A DNA stretch of 64,000 nucleotides. It comes from Pocillopora verrucosa. Lineage: Eukaryota; Cnidaria; Anthozoa; Scleractinia; Pocilloporidae. Below are positions 1-13,096 of the stretch, piece after piece. Every line of letters begins with the position of its first letter. The first letter of the stretch is position 1. The stretch is from positions 10,236,938-10,300,937 of the forward strand of contig NC_089312.1 in the NCBI RefSeq assembly GCF_036669915.1. The letters run 5' to 3'. Both the position numbers and the translations under genes were made by a program. Below the pieces are notes generated by a model. It had not been told where the DNA came from and made no database searches. It was given only the letters and a program-made list of their open reading frames with translations.

Positions 1-3000
1 TGGTTAATCAAACTGCGTTGGTCTCCAACCCTCCACCCCCACTGATTGCAGCAATATGCGACGCATATCGCAGCAATCGCATCTAAAAGGATCTCAATGG
101 TCTGACGGGTTTTTAGGGCTGACGGTTACTTTCTTCTTTAAGCGAATAAAATCAAAAAAATTAGGTTAGTTTTTCTTTTACGACTCAGCGGTTAAATTTG
201 GTCATTTTTTCCCTCTTTAAACGCCCCAATGTTTGGTCTTTTCACGGCTAACGGTTACTCCCCCTCGCGGTCATTACTTATAAATTGACTTTGGCAAAGA
301 TCGCAAACTTGCTCCCTGTAGGGTGGTTTGTAGAGTATGGTACCAGCGAAATCGAAATACTTGTGCCTTGATCCTCTGGGAGAACTCACAGTTTTCTCTG
401 TTCTATTGGAGGTTATGGTCTGGTATGGCGCCGTAAGAGAACACATCCCGTCCTTCGCGAATTCCTCACTACAATTACAAATTCATTTTTAATCGAGCTT
501 CCTTCCTCGACTTTGCCCCGTCCTGACTACTTAAGTTCCGCATGATACACCACAAATTTGTCTCCACCAAATTCTTCTACTCTACTGACACAAAATTAGT
601 CCTGGAGTTTTCTTGCAAATGCACACCCCCGCATTGAGCCGAAGCCGCGGTATCACTAGTGATCACCTTTGACCAAGAGAGGATATTTAGCATTTTCAGG
701 TAAATATACCCAAGGTTAGTCAGTTTTGCAGGCAAAAAAGGGACCATCGTAAGCGGCTCAAATTGTCTCCTTTGCACTGCAAATTTTTGTTTTGACATTT
801 TTCAGCGGGGAGCGCAAAAGGTCGCAAGGCGGAAATCACTTGCGAAAATTGACTGCTCCCTTCCTCAGGCCCTCCGTCGCCTACTTCCCACTCGCCTGAT
901 TTAGTCAAAAGAATGACGTTTGTTTTGCAGTTTTAAATTTCGTTCTAGATATTTCTATTGTTGTTAGTGTTCCACTGTAAACATGGTCGTGATAAAACTA
1001 GGTACAAGAGTATTGCATGTCGTACTCGTACTTTCAGGTGAGCAACTGCGAAATCTTGAAACAAGCAGAAATGATCATTTATCCACGGAAACTGATGCTC
1101 AGAAATCCTTCCGCAGACTGTCATTTAGAAACCATATATTCAACCGGCTTTATTTTCATTTCCCGATGGTACTCAACCTTGCTTGTGAATCGTTAGGTAG
1201 CCTCCGCGAAAGCTACTTGATTCTAGTAACATTTGATATACATGCAATCCAGGCTTCTCACTGAGGGACTCCTTCACCCAATACTTTCAATAATCCCACT
1301 TGCTTTCGTGACCAAACCCTCCTGGTGAAAACTTCGTCTGAATGGTCCCTTCCGGAAATTTTCGGCTGAGTGACATCCACACAGCGGCCACGAAGCTTGA
1401 CGCGGACGTCTCCACGTTTAGGTGGAGCCACCTCGATGGGTGTCTATGACAAAGGTGTGTTGGCTTCCAAGCTACGGCAGCGCGGCATGTAATAGGCTGT
1501 AAAAAGCACACAAACATAAACAATCAACAACTAATAGTAACTGACATGATAGGAAAGTTCGCCTCGTTGGTCGACATTATTTTATAAAGCCACCCACGGT
1601 AGAAGCAAAATAGCACCTACTATGGAGGAAGAACCCTTCTGATTAGAGGTTGAACGAAAATTTCCCATCAAATGCCAAAAGTGAACCAGGAAAATAGAAT
1701 TGATCAAACAAGTTACATTGAAGGACCTTATTATCGGATAGGCAACAATAACTAACCCAGGCAAGCAGAGTGTAGTCCTGTTCCGATTTACCTCTTAAAA
1801 TACTGGAAAGTTTACTGGAATACAGAAATGTTTTTAAAAAGTCGCTACCAGAATTTCAATCGTTGCCACCAAATTTCTTGATATTTTTATCTAAATGGAA
1901 TGCCATTACGAAAGCCCTGAATACGGGATAACTTTCGGGGTTTTCTTCTCCGTATTTTGGTTTTCTTTCCCTTCTAGGAAAGTTTTTGAATGAAATAACT
2001 GTATGTAAGCCATACGGATTTTCAGTGATTTCGCAGCCTATACGAAAATTCCGACAGACAACCATGAATGGAAGAATGGTGAAGGCTTTGCCGTTCATTC
2101 ATCGAACCTGACACAGTGGCGCGAAAGCGATAACGTGTCAGCAAGCTGATTGGCTATAATAAAGACGCGTGAAAAGATATCGTATTTTTTCACGTGTGCT
2201 GTTACGGTTTTTTTCTCGGCTGGAAATCCTTGTAAACGCCGTAGTTTCTATGATAACGTGTTTTTTCTTAATTACTTTTCTAAAATGTAAGTTTGAAGAT
2301 GAATGAACTAATTACTCATGTCTGATATTAAAGGTAATAGTCCCTGTGTTGGGTATTATGATTTTAATAGATTAAATTGTTGCCAATCACAACATCGTGA
2401 AGAGAAATTCTTTTGCATGTTTTGCCTTCAGTGTTTTAACAACACAAGAAATACCTTGATTAAACATAACTTGTTAGGACTTGGATTCACAGGAAACAAA
2501 CCACTAACTTCCCACCCACCAAATAGTTTTGTTGAATTTAAGATTTTAAAAAGCTGATTGCACCTTTTGATATTATTTGTGCATATCTTTCTAGCATTAT
2601 TATCTATGTGAAGAGCATCACAAAAGATAAAACTAGGGGCTAGTACATGTAAACACAAAAACATAAAATATCTAGTTATGGATTAAAGATGTTTTGTAAA
2701 TATGATGAGAAATATGCAGAAATTGTACGAGTCAAGATTTACAGAGTAGAAAACGCTTTAAAAATTGTTCTAGAGCAATCTTAAGGACAAAGCTTTTCAA
2801 AATCACAAAATTATGAAAAACAGAAAAAATATTGGAATTATAAAAACAGAAGAAGATAAACCCCTTTATGAAAAGACAAATATTTGTCATATAATGCTTA
2901 AAAGAAATCAATGATAAAAAAAGATAAAGTCAGGGATCTTTGCCATTTTTGCCAAAACCGGAGTTAAGTACCAGCTCCATGGGCCACCAGGGTCCGTATA

Positions 3001-3020
3001 AAAGCTTACTTACTTTACTT
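1..3020. other. No recognisable gene; repeat-like intergenic DNA
   Basis: Only short open frames occur on either strand and none has a recognisable domain or a convincing exon with matching splice sites. The stretch around 1856-2230 looks like a dispersed repeat: it contains an imperfect palindrome at 2168-2194 (cgtgaaaa / ttttcacg arms around gatatc). Nothing else can be assigned. Confidence 0.5.
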
Positions 3021-3609
3021 ACATGATAGGTGGGGTGACCCGCCTAGGCGGGTTGCCCGGTCTGCCAGGTAGGGTAACCCTGTCAGCCGGGGTGACAATT
3101 TTCCATGTAAACGTGTCAAGGTGGGGTAACCCGCCTAGCCGGGGTCGCGTTCATGGCAAAAAGCTCAAAAGCGAAACATGCATGTTTTAAAACTTTTGCA
3201 CATTTCCCAGCCGTCTCATGGCAGAAATCGCCAGAAACCGCAATGGACACACAAGAAGTGTAAACTGTTCACATTTCGGAATATTTAGCTTTGTAAATCG
3301 ACCATATTTGGTTTCCCAAACTATTCCTTATAACGTATTCAACGGTTCCTCGAGAAACCAAACACCGCGTAACACAACGCCTGACGCTTTCATGAATAAA
3401 TACATGTCTCCGAGAATTAATCTCTCGTCTTTTTCGACATGTGAGCTTGGAACGCCTCTGCTCAAACTCCCTAATTGCAAGCGCAAAAACAACCTCAAGA
3501 AACCTCACCTCAGCACCCCGGGGTTGTAAGATTGTATATAAACGCGTTTTATTTTTCGACCACGGCTAGGCGGGTTACCTCACCTACCTGGGGTCCCCCA
3601 CCTCCATGT
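3021..3609. mobile_element. Foldback (MITE-like) element rich in ggcgggttacc motifs
   Basis: Both ends carry GC-rich inverted segments that stand out from the AT-rich background. The left end reads acatgataggtgggg followed by gacccgcctaggcgggtt; the right end, in reverse complement, reads acatggaggtggggg followed by aggtaacccgcctagccg. The gcctaggcggg core is itself palindromic and recurs near 3050, 3130 and 3565. The open frames inside (3218-3529 and its antisense) have no recognisable motif, so the element looks non-autonomous. Exact ends and target duplication could not be fixed by eye. Confidence 0.5.
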
Positions 3610-4550
3610 AAACAGGCCCTTATACGAGCCATTAAGGGAAGAGCTCAATAACCCACGTGCATACACAAGTCTTAAAATAGCGCACTTATTGCGCGCACCG
3701 TGATCTGTGTGATCTTGGATCACAAATCCTAATCCGGATCCTCCCAAAGGAACGCACCCTAAAATTTACATCCAGTTGCGTATGTGTTACTTGTTGTATT
3801 CCTAATGATTACTATTAAAATAAGTTCAACTAACAATCATTTTAGGGACGTTTCTTGTCTAGTTAGTGTTCGGTCGGCTCGATTTACAATAACCTGAAGT
3901 AGATGTTAGACACTAAGTTACCACTTACATTGCTATATTTTCTTTCCTTCTTCTCGACCATGTGTCAAATAGATTCTTTTCTCTCTTAAGACGAGCACGG
4001 ACCATAAAACAGTCTTTTTTTTTAACAGTGCCGTTAAATATAGTCATTTCCTACTTATCACGGATATAAAGGGCTCATAGGTGATTTTTGTTTATAGACA
4101 GTATAAGCTCAGGTATGTGGGAAACTTGGAATCGAGCGCTTCCCGCCAAAAGTATGTACCGCAAGTCATTGCTATGTGAATGATAATATGTGTGAACGAC
4201 GACGTTCAAAGCCTAAAAATCATATTTGTTATTGTGCTTGGTCTGTTGTTTCTTTTTAACGAAAACAACGTTGTAAGTGCCAAAAGCCATTTAAATTAAT
4301 TTATCAAAACTGCTTTTCACTCTTGACAAAATCGGTATAAAGTAATAAATACTTACTAGACAGCAAGTCGCTTTGAGGCGCTAATTAATCGTCTTAGCAG
4401 AGAAAAGTTCATGTGCGTGGAACGCGTTATCGGTACTGAGTAATTTATGTTATTGTTACTGTGTGTTTCACAACGAAATTCATTTGCTTCGCACACTGCA
4501 AAAGGGTTAATTCAACTTTATCGATACTCTCGCGATTCCTTCCGTCAGCG

Positions 4551-6956
4551 ATGGCAGAAACGAAAGCGCACAACGAAGTTTTTCACTATCTCCGCGATAA
4601 CGAGTATCTCATCGATTTTTTGAAGATCAGAAAAGAAATTCACGTAAGAAAGTCCAACAATTCGTTCTGGAAGATGGTGCGCTGTTTTTCATAGGCCATA
4701 AAAACGGTCAGCTTAAAAGATGGGTTCACAGCCGAGACAAGCAGCAGCAGATCACTGAAAGCTTGTCACTTTGACAAACTCGCAGGGCACTTTGGCCGTG
4801 ACATGACGAGAGAAAAGGTTTGCACCAGGCGGTGTGCGCACTCCGATTGCGTTGTATTATGGTAGCTTCATTTTCGAAATGATGGTAGAAGCAGCAGAAA
4901 TCGGCAGATTTTGACTAAACATTCCGTAAAAGTTAGGCCGTTCCTTTTTCCTTTCACCATAGGTTAACGTAATTTGATTTATTCTGAATGTGTAAAAGTA
5001 TTTTTTTTACGTATTTGTCGCGTACTATATGGTTCTCAAGGACAAACGCAATCACAGTGACTGTTTTTTTGTATGTGATTTGAGACCGGATTTCGAGAAG
5101 GTCGAACGTGATGTACGTCGCAGTTTAGAGCCTTTTAAAGATTTGGATAGCCGCTTTGATCCCTCTTTAATAGCTTTGACCAAACGCTCTCGAACACTCT
5201 CCAACAGTACATGTGTTTCTTCTATTTTTTTTTTTTCGTTTTCAAGTATACTGTCTCTCCTGAAGAAATAACTCGAGAGATACATTTCTCAAAACCTTAT
5301 TCTAGGTATCCTCTATTCCTTAAGCATATTTGAAACTCTGTACGTTTTTTATTAAATGCCGAGCGTGACGAATTGGCCTTGGGAGGCGTAAGGCTTCTTT
5401 CGTGAATCCCGTATTTACGCCTTTAAGTGTAGGACATGAAAAATAGTTCGTGTATCAGAAGGTCGCTGTCTCTTTGTAATGCGCGTGCATGTCAAGGGTC
5501 GATTCCTCGTAACTCGCGAATTTGATATTATTCACACAGCAATCGGCTGCGAGTGTAACTGCTGACTACATTGCGCACGGCGACACGCCGGGTAAGCCGG
5601 AAAGCAAAACTGAGGCAGTCGATTGTTAAAAGGTGTTGATAGGCTTGGGCGACTCCTGCCATTCGCGTGCGGTTTTAAATCTTCTGACCTGAAAGCTGAA
5701 TTTCGTTTGCGATGTGATAATAAGAGTCATTTTTAAGGTGTCATTTCCCCAGCCGGATGAGATTTTGTTACAAAAGATAATATTTTCATATATGCGCGCT
5801 ATTTTTTGCTTTTTTTGTTCTCAGTTATACTGTCTCTCCTGAAGAAATAACTCCAGACATACGTTTCTCAAAACCTTATTCTAGGTATTCTCTATTCTTT
5901 AAGCATCTTTTAAACTCTGTACTTTTTTTTAAATAAATGTTGAGCGTGACGAATTTGGTCCTAGCAGGCGTAAGGCTTCTCCTTTCGCGAATCCCGTATT
6001 TACGCCTTTAACATGAAAAATAGTTCGTGAATTAGAAGGTCGCTGCCTCTTTGGAATGCATTTGCACATCAAGGGTCGATTCCCCGTTAATAACTCGCGA
6101 ATTTGATATTATTTACACAGCAATTGGCTGTGAGTGTAACTGCTGCTCTGCGTTGTCTGCAGACCGCCCGCCGTTAATAATCGTTAAAATAAGTAAATAA
6201 GATTGAGTTCGTTGTAATGGTCTCCACTTTGTTAAGAAGTAGGTATAAATGTTAATTTTCATTTGAAAATGAGCTGAGAGTTCCATTTATTGTGACAATT
6301 TCAATAGTTTGAATGAGATTTAATTTAAAAATATACCTTATCTTTCATATTTATATCGAAAATAGACCATGTACGCTAACTCATTTGCCTCGTCAAAATT
6401 TGCATTATTCCTGCAAATCTTTTTCTTTTGATCCAGCTGTGTCTCTCAGTTTTATTTAGAAGGCACGTAGCAATTTCTGGGGTAGAAAGGGACAGAAACA
6501 CCAGAGAAATTGATCCAGTAAATTGATCAAAAGTTGCGAACTAAATTCTCCCCCTGCTTTTGCATAAATGATATGATCATCAAACCGTCAAGAGGGCACA
6601 AATTAACATATTGTAACACTCCTTTCCACTCGGAAGCGTCCTAGTCCGAAAATATTCATCAGAGTCACAAATTGAAGCGTACCAACATGCCGGACCCGCC
6701 AGAGACGATCTACGTACGTCTGATAACAGCAAACCCTTGATAACCTTAATTGCGAATGAACGCACCGATTGGCGTGTCGTGTTCTCGCAGCGCTAAATTC
6801 TCATTCTAAAACATGCACAAACTCGTGGCACAATTATTTTTTGATATTCTCGGCGCAGTGAAAAAGCCAAACCAATTTCGTTTCTCACCTTTCCAGCTGT
6901 TTCTGGCATCGTGTAAGATGGAAGAAATCACTAAACAAATAGGTGTCGGAAAATAA
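4551..6956 (+). CDS. Candidate two-exon small protein (50 aa), unrecognised
   Basis: This is a tentative model. An ATG at 4551 opens 31 codons ending at a good donor (cac|gtaaga, exon 4551-4643, phase 0). The first downstream acceptor that keeps the frame and has a clear pyrimidine tract is at 6896 (ctttccag|CTG); it adds 19 codons and a TAA at 6954-6956. The first exon is charged and aromatic (begins MAETKAHNEVFHYLRD) and matches no family I know. The phase-0 donor could equally join other exons, including the first coding exon of the RNF24-like gene near 11790, which is open from its acceptor. A chance open frame or a non-coding RNA first exon is also possible. Confidence 0.22.
5238..5564 (+). 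repeat. Direct repeat, copy 1 (about 330 bp)
   Basis: This block matches 5817-6145 in the same orientation along its whole length, from 'actgtctctcctgaagaaat' to 'gagtgtaactgctg', with scattered substitutions and small indels. The copies are about 580 bp apart. The poly-T tract before each copy is part of the match. Confidence 0.85.
5817..6145 (+). repeat. Direct repeat, copy 2 (about 330 bp)
   Basis: Second copy of the block at 5238-5564, same orientation. Shared landmarks in order are 'aaccttattctaggtat', 'gagcgtgacgaatt', 'cccgtatttacgccttta' and 'aactcgcgaatttgatatta'. No long open frame is conserved between the copies. Confidence 0.85.
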
Positions 6957-9033
6957 GGCAGCCTTTCAGTGGTGTCACATGACTGAACATAACCGACAAT
7001 GACCTTTTAGACTAATGGCGAGCCAAGGAAGACAAAAGAAAATTAATTTCAAAATTATCTATCGAGTTCCAGTGATCGATATGTGACTTTGGGAAATCAC
7101 TACATGAGAAATTGAAATCACTTTCCAAGAATGAAAAACTTCCATGCGAGATTTCAAATTACCCATCGAGAAGGAAAAAACATTACATAATATTACATTA
7201 ATAATGGAGAAAAATACTGATGTAACAGTACACCGAGAAATAAATATTAACTGTTGAGAATGAGAAAGTGTTGCGAAAGGCTATGGGCAGAAGTTAATGG
7301 TGTCAGCTCAGCACTTTAAAAGGAATGTTTTTTTTCCTTGATCTTGAGAGGAGTGGAACTTTGGACTCACTGGAGTTACACCTGCTGTCTTAGCAATATG
7401 TTAATTTTCCTCGGATCAATGCCTCTCTACGTGAGTTTACAAGCCAGTGGAATTATCATGGTATTAGAACAGCAGGCCACCAAACCCCCCCCCCGGCAAT
7501 GTGGTACAATGGATTACTCTCCTGCTCCTGAGGAATCAATTGTCACAAATTGGCAAACATAAGGAATTGATTATGACGGTCCATTGACTGATACTGAAAC
7601 AAACAAAAATGTTTTTGTGCCAGAGTCACACAGCCAGCTTAATTTTGAAAAAGCGATGTAAATCCTTTCCTGACCTGGTGCAAGCATTGGCTTAACGAGC
7701 TTATTATGGACTGACATAAGGATTTCTATTCTATATGGCGAGGAAGGGTTTCTGCAAACGCCTCCATGATGGTGGTTTCAACTTGTACTTCGCTCATGGC
7801 TTTAAAAAATTGACATGCATTGAGAACATGGCCGTGCTAACTCAATGCCATCCTCTCTCCCTGTCGTGGTACAACATTGACTGTTAGGCCAGCGAGTAAT
7901 ATCAAATCGTACAAGAATGGAGTGTTTTCTTTCACTTGCGATCTTGACCTATTTGTCCTGCTGGAAGTACCGATTCGTCTCATGTTTATCATTCGTCTAA
8001 AACGCGAGGAACTTGTAGAACTTGCATTGTGATTGAGGCTCGAGCTTGGATTATGTTGTTTACCAATGCGAACGTCCAAAAACACGAAGTACTTTTTTTT
8101 GTTCTGAAAACACTCGAACTTCCTCAAGAAGTTGACGTAGTTGCTGTTCAGATTACTGCACTATCTTACCCGACTCCAGCAATAAGGGTTGTGCCTAAAC
8201 CCTATTGGCTAGAAGTACGCCTGAGGAGAACTAGTAACGAGTTTCCGAGTCGGGTGATTATCGGAAATTGTCGGCTATTCAAATATGGCGGACTATTCCA
8301 GTAGTACGGTTGTGGGTCGTGCTTTAATCCTACCGGTTCTTTCATGTAATGATGTTTATGTTATTTTTGAGCCGCATTTTAAACAAAACCTGTCGCCAGG
8401 ATTGACCTATTACTGCACGCCGCGCAGAAATCCGCCATGTTGGGACGAGAGTAAATTGGCGGCAATTTTTTACTGACCGACGCGGAAAATATTTTATAAC
8501 TGTTGCGGTCTCGTCCCCAAAAACAACGTGCGTGACAGCCGATCACGTGCGCCCTAACAAAATTCCCATGAATCGCCCGATAATTTATCATTTATCGCAC
8601 GATAATTCCCATTTATTGCGCGATATTTTTATTTTGTCGCACGATCAATGAGATTTATTACACCCATTTTGAAATCACTGGTGATCCCTGTTATCTGATT
8701 CTGACTGGCTCTAATTGGTGCGATTTATTTACGAATCGCACCAACTTTTGCTTCAAATTGCATCTTTTTCTTAGCCAATGAGGAGGCTACACCAAAAACA
8801 AAACAACCAATCAGATTCCAAGGCGTGTTTAAAGTAACCGATCAAATTGCAAGAAAATGAAAGACAAAGAGTGTCATGTGGCAAATTTTGCAACTTTTAT
8901 TTCCAAAACTCTTATTTTTTTCTCCCCCAAAAATGGATGATTTAATTTCAAACCGGCTCAGTACTGCATCAATAAAATATTTGAACTGACCAAGTCCTGT
9001 ATTTAGGCGATTTCAAAATGGATGTAATAAAGT
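6957..9033. other. Unassigned intergenic DNA with repeat fragments
   Basis: No supported gene. A short frame beginning ATGGCGGACTATTCC at 8285 lacks a plausible donor. The segment 8518-8563 (core aacaacgtgcgtgacag) recurs in direct orientation at 9357-9402. Around 8590-8650 there is a degenerate tandem array of 'atcgcacgataattcccat' type units. Confidence 0.5.
8518..8563 (+). repeat. Short direct repeat flanking 0.8 kb (left copy)
   Basis: The sequence aacaacgtgcgtgacag followed by cgatcacgtgcg is repeated with few changes at 9357-9402, same orientation. The two copies bracket about 800 bp that includes the 9034-9174 foldback element. They may be the edges of a larger repeat or remains of a segmental duplication. 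Confidence 0.6.
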
Positions 9034-9174
9034 GGTAATTGAACCTCGTGTCGTGCAATTTTGGTCTGAAATCATACTTGTGATAACTGATCGAGCTTGC
9101 GCTGCGCACTCGATCGATTTTGAAATCACGCATATGATTTCAGCCCAAATTGCACTCCACTCGGTTCAATTACC
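9034..9174. mobile_element. Small foldback element (141 bp, MITE-like)
   Basis: The two ends are inverted copies. The left arm starts ggtaattgaacc and runs on through tgcaatttt and ctgaaatcat; the right arm in reverse complement starts ggtaattgaacc and runs through tgcaattt and ctgaaatcat. Arms are roughly 45-55 bp with a few mismatches, joined by a short centre containing gatcgagcttgcgctgcgc. There is no coding capacity. Confidence 0.7.
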
Positions 9175-9356
9175 ATTATTTATCGTGCGCTGAAAAAAAA
9201 ATGTAGCATGTCCTTTATGGACCACCATACTTTATTGATTCACAGAGCTATGTGTCGTAGAAATATCGCAGAGTACTACTAAATGATCTTTTCACGAAAG
9301 TAAAACAAACTATTGTCCTCAAAACATACCTCCCAACTGTTGCCGCCATTGTCGTC

Positions 9357-9402
9357 CACGGAAACAACGTGCGTGACAGCTGATCACGTGCGACCTAATA
9401 AG
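9357..9402 (+). repeat. Short direct repeat flanking 0.8 kb (right copy)
   Basis: Partner of 8518-8563; shares the core aacaacgtgcgtgacag and gatcacgtgcg in the same orientation. Between here and 11826 there is AT-rich DNA with no coding exon I can support, apart from a possible 5' leader exon around 10020-10089. Confidence 0.6.
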
Positions 9403-10019
9403 TTTTTTTCATTATCAATAAATAATGAATTTACTCACCATGTGAAATTAATTGTTTATACACAAGTGGTTTGGTTAACTTAATGATCTGTAAATAAATG
9501 TTTTTAGAGACAGACTGATTTTTAAATAATCAAAATTGTTTAATTCATTATTTACATATAATAACTTCTTCGGTTAAGGCTGTTTATAACTCAGGATGTA
9601 CCCACATAAATTTTTTACATATCATCGGACAAGTTTAGTGTCTTATTTATAAACAATTTTTCTAGCAGTTTTAATTGTTTATTAATAAGGGAAAAAAAAG
9701 TGCAAATTCGTTATAAATTAATAATAAATTTACAACCGCCCTACATTAACCTTTCACATCACATTTTTTTTTTAATGATGTATCACGGTAGAGGAAAATA
9801 ATATTTCTTCTAGATGCTAAAGGAGAAAAAGCATATCATATAAAAAATCAGCTCCTGTTCAAAATATTTACAATCAAAAATATCGTTACGACGCTATCAC
9901 TCAATATTCATCCCTCAGTTCGACGAGTACAAAAGTTTCCCCGTCCCTCCCCTGCCTCCCGTGATTGTCATTAGATTCTCGTTAGATCCCTTTGAACGTC
10001 GGGAAGGAATACAAAACGT

Positions 10020-10089
10020 TGTTCTTTCGAATTTGGAGGAAGAAGTGAAGCAGTGTGAGTCATTTCTCTACTCAGTATGGCTAAACCAA
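10020..10089 (+). other. Possible 5' leader exon of the RNF24-like gene with a tiny uORF
   Basis: An ATG at 10077 opens ATGGCTAAACCAA and meets a strong donor (gtaagt) at 10090. If spliced to the acceptor before 11792 the frame closes at once (Met-Ala-Lys-Pro-Arg-stop). This would therefore be a five-codon upstream ORF in the leader rather than the protein start. The transcription start is not visible. The exon is inferred only from the donor and its position. Confidence 0.3.
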
Positions 10090-11825
10090 GTAAGTGATAC
10101 TCCATTCTTCCCCTTAAATTCTATGTGACTCAGTTAAAGCTGGTTTTTTGGTTATTCTGTTGTATAGAGGTGTAGAAATGCTTTGAATGTAGCATCACAC
10201 AATGTTTTGATGCAAACAGCAACAATTAATCCCATGGGTATTGAAACTGTAAGCAAAACTACTTGCAGCCTCTTGTGGTATTCAAGCTTCAAATCGTAGT
10301 TAGATCTTTTGGTGTTTAGAAATAGGGTGTTCATAAGAGACAGGATAATCTAATCTGACCACAAGAAAGGTGCAAAACTTAGGCGAACGAAATACGATTT
10401 CTAAATTACGTAGTACGCAAATTTTGTGCTGTGTACTGCATCTCATGTTTATATATAGCTCTATATTGGAGGTTATATTTGGACCTTTAAATCGATATTT
10501 CCAATAAATGAAGCAGTATCTCGTTTTGTGCTACAAATTATAGAAAAGAAGGTTAAAAAAAGAAAGTTCATCGGTATAGCAACTGGTTTAAACAATCTAG
10601 ATCTTCACTCAAATAAATTCACGAGAATGGTAATCGATTGAAAAGAATGATGTTACTTAATACATGCATTACTGAAATCTTGATATGAAGACTTGCACCA
10701 CGCCTTGAAACAGTACAAGTAAAAATACACTAATGAGAATCAGTGATAACACCACACAATGTCTTGTCTCCATTTTGCGGTGTTTTCGTGTTCGAATCAG
10801 TATCAACAGTGTATTGAGTTAAAATATCTAAAGTTTGATTCGTCATATGTGAGGTGTTATTCCATTTTTGTAGTCTTCAGTTTGATTGTTGTAACTATAG
10901 GCTTTGAGGTTGATAAATTACTTTTTGGTGAGGCATAAAAAAAGGGATTGACTGAAATGTGGCATGAATGTGGTAAATGAGTATTTTGCGTGGTACTCAA
11001 ACGATCTGGTGGCATCAGAGTGGGCCTTAAACCATTCGGCAAAATCTAAATCAAAAGAATACAATTAGAGGTCTTATTTTAAAAACCTAACACAATATAA
11101 TTTGTTTCCTGGATTTGAATTTTGGATGCACCCTTGCCATTCCTTTCTGTGTCGCAAGGGTGCAAGGAATTGATCACAAAATCGTCTTCCTGTTTCAATG
11201 ATGTATATTTTTTTTTGCAATAAGTGCTAATTATGCAATAGATGACATTGATGGAGGTACACATGAAGTGATCAGTAATCTTAACAGATTGTTTGGGTTC
11301 AGATATTTTCTCAACATTCTGAATGAAAGGACAAGTTTTGCATCATGCCTGCATGCATTTGAAAGTTCCAGTTGATCAGTAGTTAGTATTGATCTTCTGG
11401 CCATAGAGTTGCCCATGTTATGTAGTGCCAGTCTGGAAATCTTTTTGAAGTTATTTAAAGTTTTTTAGAATGGTTGATTTAACAAATGATTGAGATGTTG
11501 AAATGTGAGGGTGAATGGAATTCAATCTGTTTTTTCCTTTTGTGACATTTACTTAAATGCCAGAAACAGGATAGCCACATTTTTCTAAAAACTGACACAT
11601 TGTGTCTGATATGTTGAAGAAACCAGATGTGATATCTCAGTCTTTCAGCTGAACATAGAAAACAAAAAACAGATTTTCAAGAGCATTAACTGGATAAACT
11701 TGTAAGAAACTGGTCCTGAGCCAGTTAGCTGTACTGACTGACACCTGTTGAGTAGTTTTAGTCTTCCCAGACTTGTGTTTGTGTTATTTCAGGGTAAAAC
11801 TGCTGATGTTAATCCACTGCAGATC

Positions 11826-13055
11826 ATGACTGACCACAATTTGACCCTGAATGATTTGTTCTTTCTACCCATTTTATTCATTGGCTTCCTTATTCTTGGG
11901 GTCTGTTTTGCATTCTGTTGTTATCTTTTGAGGTAAGTAATGGTTACATAGTTTAATATTTGTAGGCAAATCTTTGACAACAAGAAACTTTTCTTATTGG
12001 ACAGGGCTCTCCCAACTGCAAAATTACATGTAAACTAACCTCTACCCCCCTTGCACACTCCCTTTCACTCCCAAGATCTGATTGTTAATTCTCCTCACCA
12101 GGTGCTACACATTTCCTTTTAAAGTCATCCCGAGAATTTGTTGTTAGATCAAGATAACTTGTGCTTGGGAGTGAGTGATTAGTTTGAGTATTCTCATAAC
12201 CTTTTTGTAGGGTAATGTATGGATATTATTGGGAGAAGTTACATGTAAATCACTTTCAGGAGTGAAAAGGTTAAGGAAGTACATTTTTCCAGATTTATTC
12301 TTGCAGGGGTATTTTTTTTCTTTGCAAACTTTTTTCCTTTTTTTAAATGGGACAGTGAGTAAGGGGATAATTTTCAAGACTTTATGAGCAGGAGAAAGAA
12401 AATTTTCCTAAGAATAGCTAAAATGGAACTACATGTATTACCTTACGAATTGAATTAAACCTTTAACTCCCAAAAGTGATTAATATGTAACTTCTCCCTA
12501 TAATATCTAAACATTATACAGCAAACAGGTCATGAGAATATTCAAACTTATCAAGTAGAAGTTGTTATCTCCATCAAACACCAAATTTGTACCTAATTTG
12601 GGAGGAAATGTGCAGCAGCCAGATGGGAGAATTGACAATCAGATCTTAGGAGTGAAAGGGTTATTAGGCTTTATTCAAATGTTGATATACCTGTACATTT
12701 GGTTTAGAAAGCTATTCAGATTTCAGTCAATAAACCCTGTGTATTGTTAGTTTCATTGGTAACTAAAGAGATTCATTCTGTACATACTTATTCAGTGAAA
12801 CTGGGCAATAGTTCAGAAGCAAGGTAAAGAAATTGAAACTAGATGATCCAATTTGTAACTGCACCTCATGTGCATGAATTATTATTGTTATTATTACACT
12901 CTTTTGATTTAATGCAATTTTAATGGCTTAATAATCCCTATATTGATTATTGTATATATTAAATTATATAGATTTATTTTCTAGTTTAGTTATTCATGCA
13001 CACTTTTGTAATAAGCTTTCCTAACTCATCAGTGTTCTCCTGATTAAATATAGTT

Positions 13056-13096
<41 letters not shown>

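Noticed and set aside
8285..8476. ATGGCGGACTATTCC start with 63 codons
   Set aside because: The start context resembles a YY1-type promoter motif, but the frame has no good donor, no recognisable sequence and continues from repeat-like DNA.
12562..12750. 62-codon plus-strand frame
   Set aside because: It lies mostly within a family B repeat copy.
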